5,199 bases of DNA, taken from Opitutia bacterium. GTDB taxonomy: Bacteria; Verrucomicrobiota; Verrucomicrobiia; Opitutales; Seribacteraceae. This document shows, piece by piece, positions 1 through 5,199 of the stretch. Location: the NCBI GenBank assembly GCA_018695085.1, contig JABHOU010000279.1, positions 1 to 5,199 on the forward strand, given 5' to 3'. The first letter of the stretch is position 1. Each line of letters opens with the position of its first letter. Under the pieces are notes generated by a model. The model did not search any database. It had not been told where the DNA came from and saw nothing but the letters and a program-made list of their open reading frames with translations. The position numbers and the translations under genes are program-made.

Positions 1-513
1 CCCCCACCTTCCGTACCTGCCGTGGAACCTGACATACGAGGGGCAGCAACCATTCGTGAGTTACTCGCCAAACATCGTGAGGATCCGAGTTGCGCGAGTT
101 GCCATGCCAAGATCGACCCGCCTGGTTTTGCTCTCGAAAGCTTTGACGTCATGGGGCGTTGGCGAGACAACTACCGTTCACTTGGCGAAGGATCGAAACG
201 CATCGCAGGCCTTGGCCGAAGCGGCAATGAGTTTGTTCACTACATTGGCTCAGCGGTCGATTCGTCCGGTCGGATGTATAAAGGAGAAGCCTTTGACGGA
301 ATCAATGAATTCAAAAAACTGCTTCTGCAGGACAAGGAAGTCATCGCCCGGAATCTGGTTCATCAATTGATTGTTTATGCTACGGGTGCTCCGGTGGCAT
401 TTTCGGACCGTGATGAGGTGGCGGCCATTTTGAATCAGACGAAGTCATCTGATTATGGAGTTCGTAGTATTATACATGCTATCGTGCAGAGCCCGCTCTT
501 TGTAAGAAAATGA
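1..513 (+). CDS. DUF1592/DUF1588/DUF1585 cytochrome-like protein, C-terminal part (5' truncated)
   Basis: The frame is open from the first base, so this is the last 170 residues of a larger protein; the GTG at 22 is an internal valine rather than a start. Visible residues 1-60 match the DUF1588 domain: a proline-rich lead, a DIRGA segment, a c-type heme motif CASCH at visible residues 31-35, then DPPGFALESFD at 39-49 and a WRD turn. Residues from about 98 to 170 match DUF1585, with a helical stretch ending in the usual SPLF-type C terminus. Full-length relatives, common in Planctomycetota and Verrucomicrobiota, run to several hundred residues with DUF1587, DUF1592 and DUF1595 upstream, often with a further cytochrome c region. 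The family is thought to be periplasmic and redox-active, but no reaction is established. The stop overlaps the start of the DUF1552 gene by ATGA, suggesting coupled translation. The family call is firm; the function is unknown. Confidence 0.9.
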   Translation, partial: PPPSVPAVEPDIRGAATIRELLAKHREDPSCASCHAKIDPPGFALESFDVMGRWRDNYRSLGEGSKRIAGLGRSGNEFVHYIGSAVDSSGRMYKGEAFDGINEFKKLLLQDKEVIARNLVHQLIVYATGAPVAFSDRDEVAAILNQTKSSDYGVRSIIHAIVQSPLFVRK

Positions 514-1769
514 TGATGAAAACAAACCGTAGAACTTTCCTTCGGGCCGCGGGCATAAGCCTGGGACTCCCCATGCTTGAATCATTCGGCGCTTCCTCAG
601 GCCAACCATCGCCACGTCGCATGATTGCCATCAATCAGGATTTGGGCTTCATTCCCAAATTGTTTTTTCCCAAAGGGGAAGGTCGCAACTATGAACTTTC
701 CAGTTACTTGGAAAAGATCGCGGATCACCGGGACAAGTTCACAGTTTTCAGTGGCTTGTCCCATCCGGGCGTAGACGGCGGACATCGGGCGGACAAGTCA
801 TTTCTCACCGCGGCTCCTCATCCTGGCCGAGCCAGTTTTCGAAATACCATTTCACTCGACCAACTCATTGCCAACGAGATCGGGCACGAAACCAGATTTC
901 GCTCCTTTTCTCTCTCTATCAATGACTCGAGAAGTCTGTCATACACTCAGGCAGGTGTAGAGATTCCTACCATCAAGAGTGCTTCGGAACTTTACAAAAA
1001 AATGTTTTTGCAGGGTGATGAGAAGGCTATGCGAGCACAAGTGGAACGTCTCAAGCGTAGAGGAAGCATTCTTGACGTGGTGATGGGCCAAAGCAAGGAC
1101 CTCAATAAACGGATTACGGCCACCGATCGGGAGCGAATCGATCAATATGAAACAGCGGTTCGCAGTTTGGAACTACGATTGAGCGAAGCACAGGCCTGGG
1201 AAACACTACCCAAGCCAAAGGTTGATGCGCAGATGCCTGACTATCCCTCTGATAAGAAGCAGTTTTTTGACATGATCCGGATGATGAACGACATGTCTCG
1301 ACTCGCTCTACAGACTGACTCCACCCGAGTGATAACCCTGTTTCTGGGTAGTGTGCGTACGCCAGGGGTCGATTTTGGCAATGGGCGCACCATTGGCGGA
1401 TATCACAATATTTCCCATCACGGTAAAGATGAAGCCAAACTGAAACAGCTTGCCGAAATTGAGATCGGCCAAATGGAATTGCTCAACGAATTGTTGCAAG
1501 GTCTCAACGAGGTGGAGGAGACCAACGGTACTCTGCTGGATAACACCATGGTGCTCTATGGTTGCCACATGGGGGACGCAAATATTCACAACAATAAAAA
1601 CCTTCCGGTTATTTTGGCGGGAGGAGGTTTTAAGCACGGGCAGCACCTTGCGTTCAGTTCAGACAACAACGCCCCACTGGCCAACCTGTATGTTAATATG
1701 CTGGAAAATATGGGTTTGGAACAAACCAAGTTTGCCAGCAGTACGGGTACCCTTACCGGTCTGAGTTAA
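510..1769 (+). CDS. DUF1552 domain-containing protein with Tat signal
   Basis: This is a complete 419-residue protein, the usual size for DUF1552. The N terminus carries a twin-arginine signal: NRRTFLRAAG at residues 6-15, then a hydrophobic stretch to about residue 28, so it should be exported folded. Family-type segments follow: GHRADKSFLTAAPHP (91-105), a charged helical region that may form a coiled coil (about 172-230), GGYHNISHHG (296-305), YGCHMGDANIHNNKNLP (350-366) followed by a glycine-rich LAGGG, and PLANLYVNMLENMGL near the C terminus. The histidine- and aspartate-rich segments resemble the metal-binding ends of DUF1501/alkaline-phosphatase-like proteins, but a catalytic role is only inferred. 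Three ATG codons (510, 513, 516) are consecutive. The first overlaps the preceding stop and any could be used; AAGAAA just upstream is at best a weak ribosome site. It lies downstream of its usual DUF1588/DUF1585 partner, so the two probably work together. Confidence 0.93.
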   Translation: MMMKTNRRTFLRAAGISLGLPMLESFGASSGQPSPRRMIAINQDLGFIPKLFFPKGEGRNYELSSYLEKIADHRDKFTVFSGLSHPGVDGGHRADKSFLTAAPHPGRASFRNTISLDQLIANEIGHETRFRSFSLSINDSRSLSYTQAGVEIPTIKSASELYKKMFLQGDEKAMRAQVERLKRRGSILDVVMGQSKDLNKRITATDRERIDQYETAVRSLELRLSEAQAWETLPKPKVDAQMPDYPSDKKQFFDMIRMMNDMSRLALQTDSTRVITLFLGSVRTPGVDFGNGRTIGGYHNISHHGKDEAKLKQLAEIEIGQMELLNELLQGLNEVEETNGTLLDNTMVLYGCHMGDANIHNNKNLPVILAGGGFKHGQHLAFSSDNNAPLANLYVNMLENMGLEQTKFASSTGTLTGLS

Positions 1770-1804
1770 GAACGGATCGTAAGAAAGCGGGAGTCCGAGA
1801 CATT

Positions 1805-1824
1805 ATTGTTCGTATGAACGAATT
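1805..1824 (+). other. Small inverted repeat in the 1770-1877 gap
   Basis: TTCGT (1809-1813) and ACGAA (1818-1822) form a perfect 5-bp stem with a 4-base loop. An alternative register pairs GTTC (1808-1811) with GAAC (1816-1819). There is no adequate T-run after it, so it is not a convincing intrinsic terminator for the DUF1552 gene. It could equally be chance. The rest of the gap between the DUF1552 stop and the lipoprotein start holds no clear promoter or gene. Confidence 0.2.
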
Positions 1825-1856
1825 TGCATCTCGCCGGGAAAAGTTGGCGTAGGCAG

Positions 1857-1875
1857 AAGTATGGTACGAATACTT
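1857..1875 (+). promoter_or_regulatory. Hairpin directly before the lipoprotein GTG start
   Basis: AAGTAT (1857-1862) and ATACTT (1870-1875) are perfect inverted arms around a 7-base loop, ending two bases before the proposed GTG start. In the mRNA this would sit where a ribosome site is expected, and no Shine-Dalgarno sequence is otherwise evident. It might limit translation, or it may be a chance AT-rich repeat. It could also mean that translation begins upstream at TTG 1824. Confidence 0.25.
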
Positions 1876-1877
1876 TG

Positions 1878-2216
1878 GTGAAACCATATCTTCCGTTCAC
1901 GATCTTGTGTCTGCTGTTCTTGGGTTGCGCCGGGAGCCCCACAACCGTCATCAGTCCTTATTCATGGGATGATCCATACTGGAAGGCTGAAAACTATCAA
2001 AAAAAAGCCCCAAATAGTGTAATGGTCACCGAAGGAGATCTAGTAAAAGACTACAAAGAAGTGGCTAGGATTTATACCGAAGGAGCTCCCAAGAATAAGG
2101 AGGAAGCCTTCAGTCTAATGAGAAGAAGGCTTTCTGAATTCGGAGCCGATGCCGTGATCAAAGTCAGGAAAAAGAAAAATAAGAATTACGAAGGGATCGT
2201 GGTTCTTTTCGACTAA
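1878..2216 (+). CDS. Small lipoprotein of unknown function
   Basis: With the GTG at 1878 the product is 112 residues and begins with a classic lipoprotein signal: MK, a hydrophobic run, then LFLGC with the lipid-modified cysteine at residue 17. The frame is open back to TTG 1824, but the extra 18 residues are basic and tryptophan-containing and would bury the signal, so GTG is preferred; neither start has a clear ribosome site. The mature part is charged. A strand-like segment (about 46-66) is followed by a helix and GADAVIKVR (about 89-97), then a lysine-rich turn and a final hydrophobic strand GIVVLFD. A helix followed by GADAVI plus a strand recalls small cell-envelope lipoproteins of the DUF4156/YbjQ-like type, but I cannot assign a family. 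It is on the strand of the DUF1552 gene about 108 bp downstream, and ends 2 bp from the convergent sulfatase stop. Confidence 0.75.
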   Translation: MKPYLPFTILCLLFLGCAGSPTTVISPYSWDDPYWKAENYQKKAPNSVMVTEGDLVKDYKEVARIYTEGAPKNKEEAFSLMRRRLSEFGADAVIKVRKKKNKNYEGIVVLFD

Positions 2217-2218
2217 TC

Positions 2219-3583
2219 TTATTTCTTGGGCTTCTTTGTTTTTTTCTTCAGTGCTTTGCTGCTCACCTCTTTTTCAGGCAACCATTTTTGGAACCGGCTC
2301 AGGTCTGAATTTGCGGCCAAGTTCTTCCATTCATAGGGATCCTTTGCGTGGTCATAGTACTCCTCAGAACCGTCTGCATATCGAATGTAGCGTTCAGTTG
2401 CGGTACGGACCGAATGGTTTCCGCGTCCATGGGTGGTGATGGCGGGATGCTGCCATTTAGATTTCGGATTTCGCAAGAGAGGGGAGATGTCGTGGCCCCC
2501 AACATGCTCGGGTTTCTCAATCCCTGTTAGTGAACAGAGAGTTGGGTATATGCTCATGGTGTCGACGGGTTGACTGCATCTCGTTCCGGGCTTAGTAACC
2601 CCCGGAGCCACCCATATCATTGGAATACGGGTGGTCTCTTCCCAAAGGGCAAATTTTCTCCAATGTTGTTTTTCGCCGAGCGACCAACCATGGTCGCTCC
2701 AGAATACGATAATGGTATTCTTCCGATCGGGACTTTTCTCAAAGGCATCGAGGAGCCTGCCCACGTTCATGTCGGTATAGGCGCAGGTGGCGAGGTAGGA
2801 TTGGATCGCGGCTTTCCAGCGCCCACTTTTCAAAAACTTGGCATGATCTGCCTCTGGCTTGGCCATTTTAATCCCCGCCGGGGGAATGTCATCGAGATCA
2901 TTTTCGATATGGGGCGGCAGCTTGATTTTATCGATTGGGAAATCTTCATAATACTTGCGGGGAGCCACAAAGGCGAGGTGTGGTTTATAGAGTCCACAAG
3001 CTATAAAATAGGTTTTTTTACGCTTCTGGGAAAGTCGTTCCACGCAGTAATCAACCGAATGCCAATCCACAATGTCTTCATCTTTTAAATCAGGGAAGGT
3101 TTTTTCTACATGGTAGCCGTCGTATTTATCAACCCCTGGGCCATTGCTGAAGAAATTTCGTGCATTCATGTAGTCACTCCACTCCTCGTTCAACACATCC
3201 ATTTGGTGGTAAATCTTACCAGCCCCGGAAACATAGTACCCGGCTTGTAAAAACTGGGCGGACAAGCCCTCCCCGGGCTTTTGGTATTTCCGCCAGGCGT
3301 GTCCGTTCTTGTAGCAACCGCTTACCCATGGCCGCCGGCCACTCATCAGCGCGCAACGCGAAGGTTCGCAGGCAGGGACTGCCGTGTGGGCGTTTGTAAA
3401 GGTGGTCCCCATGGCAGCCAAACGATCGATGTTCGGAGTCTTGGCCTGTGAGTTTCGACCCAAGTGACTGACCCAGTGGTTCAGGTCATCAACGGCAATA
3501 AAGAGGATATTGGGTCGATCGTCGGCAGAGACGATGCAGGTGGACAAGGAAGCAAAAACAAGGTTCAGGAACAGTCGTTTCAT
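2219..3583 (-). CDS. Secreted sulfatase, iduronate-2-sulfatase-like
   Basis: A type I, formylglycine-dependent sulfatase that hydrolyses sulfate esters, probably on a polysaccharide. The preferred ATG at 3583 gives 454 residues starting MKRLFLNLVF, a Sec signal ending around SADD. The frame also has an ATG at 3613 that would add ten residues before this signal. In numbering from 3583, metal ligands D32 and D33 lie in FIAVDDLN. The sulfatase signature CEPSRCALMSGR begins at C72 (codon at 3370-3368), the residue converted to formylglycine, with R76. GKIYH supplies K123 and H126, KPH supplies H202, and SDHGW supplies D297 and H298, with K310 in the following WRKFALWEE. These match the arrangement in human iduronate-2-sulfatase and suggest the related bacterial subfamily, often listed as S1_7. 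The C terminus has a sulfatase-type YYDHAKDPYEWKNLA segment and a lysine-rich tail. The true substrate is unknown. Maturation would need a formylglycine-generating enzyme encoded elsewhere. Confidence 0.95.
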   Translation of the reverse strand: MKRLFLNLVFASLSTCIVSADDRPNILFIAVDDLNHWVSHLGRNSQAKTPNIDRLAAMGTTFTNAHTAVPACEPSRCALMSGRRPWVSGCYKNGHAWRKYQKPGEGLSAQFLQAGYYVSGAGKIYHQMDVLNEEWSDYMNARNFFSNGPGVDKYDGYHVEKTFPDLKDEDIVDWHSVDYCVERLSQKRKKTYFIACGLYKPHLAFVAPRKYYEDFPIDKIKLPPHIENDLDDIPPAGIKMAKPEADHAKFLKSGRWKAAIQSYLATCAYTDMNVGRLLDAFEKSPDRKNTIIVFWSDHGWSLGEKQHWRKFALWEETTRIPMIWVAPGVTKPGTRCSQPVDTMSIYPTLCSLTGIEKPEHVGGHDISPLLRNPKSKWQHPAITTHGRGNHSVRTATERYIRYADGSEEYYDHAKDPYEWKNLAANSDLSRFQKWLPEKEVSSKALKKKTKKPKK

Positions 3584-3749
3584 GGTGGTTTTTTTAAGTT
3601 GCACCCCGTTCATTCGAGGCTCGCTCAGGTAAAAAGGAACGGCACGAAATTCAATCGTTTAGGTAATGACCTGCATGGCAAGATTAAATGAATCATCATT
3701 CAGGGCTGGGCAGATGAGCGAGAAAGGCGAGCCGACCTTGCAGCCCCCT

Positions 3750-3811
3750 GCCCGTTTCCTTATTTTTCATTCCTTCGGTTCGTCAAAAAAAATAAGTAAG
3801 GAATCGAGGGC
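3750..3811. repeat. Imperfect inverted repeat in the divergent intergenic region
   Basis: In the gap between the divergent sulfatase and jelly-roll genes, TTCCTTA (3756-3762) faces TAAGGAA (3797-3803), with a flanking GCCC/GGGC pair (3750-3753 and 3808-3811) and a T-run facing an A-run inside. A second register is perfect over 9 bp: CTTATTTTT (3759-3767) with AAAAATAAG (3788-3796), around a 20-base loop. Neither strand has a T-tract following the stem, so it is not an ordinary terminator. It could be an operator, a leader RNA structure or chance in AT-rich DNA. Nothing else distinctive was seen in 3584-3749. Confidence 0.45.
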
Positions 3812-3820
3812 TAGAGACAT

Positions 3821-3849
3821 TTGGACTTTATACCTATCTTTTTTAGGAT
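3821..3849 (+). promoter_or_regulatory. Possible sigma-70-type promoter for the 3893 gene
   Basis: TTGGAC (3821-3826) and TAGGAT (3844-3849) are separated by exactly 17 bases, which would give a leader of roughly 35-40 bases before the ATG at 3893. The match to consensus is only moderate (3 of 6 and 4 of 6), so this is a candidate based on spacing and position. Confidence 0.3.
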
Positions 3850-3892
3850 AACGTCTTCCCTTATCGCCCACGCAATGTGCTGAAAGCTCTCT

Positions 3893-4564
3893 ATGAATAA
3901 ACTACATCTACTCTTGTTGCCGGCCCTCTCCCTCGGGCTAACCGCTAATCTTCCTGCCGAAGAACCGGAGTTCAAATCCGAACTTTTCAAAAAGGGAAAG
4001 CTGATTTACTCCGATGATTTCAATGGTCCGTTAAATCGGGACTTTTGGGGGCAACCCAAGGGCAAGACGATCAATGACGGCAAATTGATCATCGGACCGC
4101 TTTTCAAATCCAAGGAGGAAGCAATGAAAGCTCTTAAGCGGGATCATCACCTTGGGCTCGAACCCGTTGCCCACATCAATCGCATACCTGAGAAATTCGT
4201 CATTCATTTGCGCTACCAGTTCGCCAAACCCGAACTTACCCCTGGGCGTCCATCCTTTCAGATCGGGCACCACATGATCAACCTGGGTATAGAGAAGGAT
4301 GGCGGGCACCGGGTAAAGCTTCCGGACGGTCCCTCTTTCTCCGAACCCGAATCCGACATGGCCCTAAACAAATGGATCGATTTGGTGATCGAATATGAGC
4401 AGGGAAAGATCCGGGTCGTGGTAAACGGCAAGGGCAAAACCTACGAGCATGAAAAGGTGACGATTATAAACCCTAAGGATAAGCTTGGTCCTAGGTTCAC
4501 CTTCAAGGGCGGTCCGGAATGTATCATCCTTTTCGACTCGGTCAGGCTTTGGGATTGCGAGTAG
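3893..4564 (+). CDS. Secreted beta-sandwich protein, DUF1080/LamG-like
   Basis: Complete 223-residue protein. Residues 1-22 form a Sec signal (leucine-rich core, likely cleavage after NLPA before EEPEF). The mature part reads as a concanavalin-type jelly roll. KLIYSDDFNGPLNRDFW (36-52) followed by NDGKLIIGP (61-69) is the usual opening of DUF1080/3-keto-disaccharide-hydrolase-like domains. KWIDLVIEYEQGKIRVVVNGK (160-180) is the paired-strand centre, and ILFDSVRLWDCE closes it. No GH16-type ExDxxE catalytic motif is present, so a carbohydrate-binding or accessory role is as likely as hydrolysis; the length is near that of a single domain. The ATG at 3893 has a weak GAAAG 6 bases upstream. It is divergent from the sulfatase, and the next secreted protein starts 71 bp downstream on the same strand, so the two may be co-transcribed. 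The fold is fairly sure; the function is not known. Confidence 0.8.
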   Translation: MNKLHLLLLPALSLGLTANLPAEEPEFKSELFKKGKLIYSDDFNGPLNRDFWGQPKGKTINDGKLIIGPLFKSKEEAMKALKRDHHLGLEPVAHINRIPEKFVIHLRYQFAKPELTPGRPSFQIGHHMINLGIEKDGGHRVKLPDGPSFSEPESDMALNKWIDLVIEYEQGKIRVVVNGKGKTYEHEKVTIINPKDKLGPRFTFKGGPECIILFDSVRLWDCE

Positions 4565-4635
4565 GATCAAGCTCGCTTTTCACAAAAAGTCTAAAAAAAC
4601 GAGTCCGGCTTCGAACTTATAAAGATCTATTTGGA
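4565..4635 (+). other. Short intergenic spacer between the two secreted-protein genes
   Basis: This 71-bp spacer has A-rich runs and a weak hairpin CTTTT/AAAAG (about 4576-4589) with a 3-5 base loop, and outer CTCG/CGAG arms further out. There is no following T-run, so no terminator is called. No clear Shine-Dalgarno site precedes the TTG. Confidence 0.3.
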
Positions 4636-5199
4636 TTGAAAAAATACCTACACATAGCGTTATTACCACTCTTGGCATTCTGTTGTCTGGCATTGGGTGC
4701 CGCGGAAAGAGCAGACTCCAAAAAACATGGTCTCGTTGGCCTTCGTCCCTTACCCCGAACGCAGACGGATTGGAAGTCGAACCACGGTGGAAGTTGGCAA
4801 GGCACCCCAACGTATGAGGAGCAAAAAGGGAAATATCCCTTTGTTGCAGAACATGTCGACACGGTGAAGGGCTGGCTTGATGGCGACTTTAAGACCAAGC
4901 GTGTCTTCTTCGAGCATTATTGGGGATCAGCTGCCAAGCTTGACGATCTGGACCCAAAGAAAAACCAACTTATCGCGAAGATCAAGAAATGGGAACAAAA
5001 AGGCGGTGTCATCGAGCATATTCTGATCTGCCGCGAATACGACCTTGTCATAAATAGAGGATATAAGGATGCGAAGCCAGGGCCCTTCAAGGATGACACG
5101 CGCATCCTTTTTGAGAAGGATATCGATAGTATCCGTTCAATGTTCAAAATGGCCTACAAGCAGGGAATGCTGAAGAACGACAACTACAGTCTGATCCAG
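4636..5199 (+). CDS. Secreted protein of unknown family, N-terminal part (3' truncated)
   Basis: An uninterrupted frame runs from before the TTG at 4636 to the right edge (188 residues seen). No ATG occurs in frame upstream, and the TTG opens a textbook Sec signal: MKKYLHIALL, a hydrophobic core to about residue 20, and probable cleavage after LGAA before ERADS. The mature part begins HGLVGLRPLPRTQTDWKS and is rich in charged and aromatic residues. RVFFEHYWG (89-97) and VIEHILICREYDLVI (125-139) look like strand ends carrying acidic and aromatic residues, separated by a lysine-rich helix; a second helix (about 160-178) follows. That alternation would suit a beta/alpha barrel hydrolase, but this is only a guess and I do not recognise the family. 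It follows the jelly-roll gene by 71 bp on the same strand. Codon use appears like that of its neighbours. Opposite-strand frames here are shadows. Confidence 0.72.
   Translation, partial: MKKYLHIALLPLLAFCCLALGAAERADSKKHGLVGLRPLPRTQTDWKSNHGGSWQGTPTYEEQKGKYPFVAEHVDTVKGWLDGDFKTKRVFFEHYWGSAAKLDDLDPKKNQLIAKIKKWEQKGGVIEHILICREYDLVINRGYKDAKPGPFKDDTRILFEKDIDSIRSMFKMAYKQGMLKNDNYSLIQ

Noticed and set aside
22..24. GTG at 22 as a true start of the first gene
   Set aside because: The frame continues in both directions with family-typical residues (PPPSVPAVEPD) before it, so the gene is truncated by the window rather than starting there.
1814..1852. Twelve-residue frame MNEFASRREKLA in the 1770-1877 gap
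   Set aside because: It resembles the start of some M24-type peptidases, but it stops at once with TAG and nothing alike follows in any frame, so chance is more likely than a gene remnant.
2570..3088. Open frame of 172 codons on the plus strand inside the sulfatase
   Set aside because: It lies antisense to well-conserved sulfatase motifs, has no recognisable domain or signal, and is the kind of frame that arises opposite a coding gene.
3758..3786. Possible minus-strand promoter for the sulfatase (TTGACG at 3786-3781, then ATAAGG 17 bases on)
   Set aside because: The -35 match is good, but the -10 is poor and would leave a leader of about 175 bases, so I did not list it as a feature.
4565..4635. 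Intrinsic terminator after the jelly-roll gene
   Set aside because: The only hairpin is short and AT-rich, and no T-run follows it.
4617..5147. Minus-strand frames of 68-93 codons in the right-hand 600 bases
   Set aside because: They are opposite an uninterrupted plus-strand frame with a clear signal peptide, and show no domain or ribosome site of their own.

Overview
The window (5199 bp, base composition near 50% G+C by eye) looks like chromosome from a free-living, probably marine or polysaccharide-degrading bacterium of the PVC group (Planctomycetota or Verrucomicrobiota). The main reason is the first two genes: a DUF1588/DUF1585 cytochrome-like protein overlapping a Tat-exported DUF1552 protein, a gene pair typical of those phyla. 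A secreted iduronate-2-sulfatase-like enzyme and small secreted jelly-roll proteins fit the same picture. Weak or absent Shine-Dalgarno sites and probable GTG and TTG starts are also in keeping. The species cannot be named from the sequence alone.

Layout: (1) 1-513 (+), the C-terminal end of a large DUF1592/DUF1588/DUF1585 protein, cut by the left edge. (2) 510-1769 (+), a complete DUF1552 protein that overlaps gene 1 by ATGA. (3) 1878-2216 (+), a small lipoprotein of unknown function. (4) 2219-3583 (-), a complete sulfatase that meets the lipoprotein tail to tail with 2 bp between the stop codons. (5) 3584-3892, a divergent intergenic region holding a long imperfect inverted repeat and a possible promoter. 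(6) 3893-4564 (+), a secreted beta-sandwich protein resembling the DUF1080/LamG fold. (7) 4636-5199 (+), the N-terminal 188 residues of a secreted protein I do not recognise, cut by the right edge and probably translated from TTG.

How it fits together: every product appears to be exported (Sec, Tat or lipoprotein signal; gene 1 lacks its N terminus but belongs to a periplasmic family). Genes 1 and 2 are almost certainly translationally coupled. The sulfatase, the jelly-roll protein and the unknown secreted protein would suit breakdown of sulfated polysaccharides, but that link is inferred from adjacency and export only. No RNA gene, CRISPR array, insertion sequence or phage gene was seen. The most open questions are the unrecognised protein at the right edge, the biochemical role of the DUF1588/1585-DUF1552 pair, and the inverted repeat between the divergent genes.
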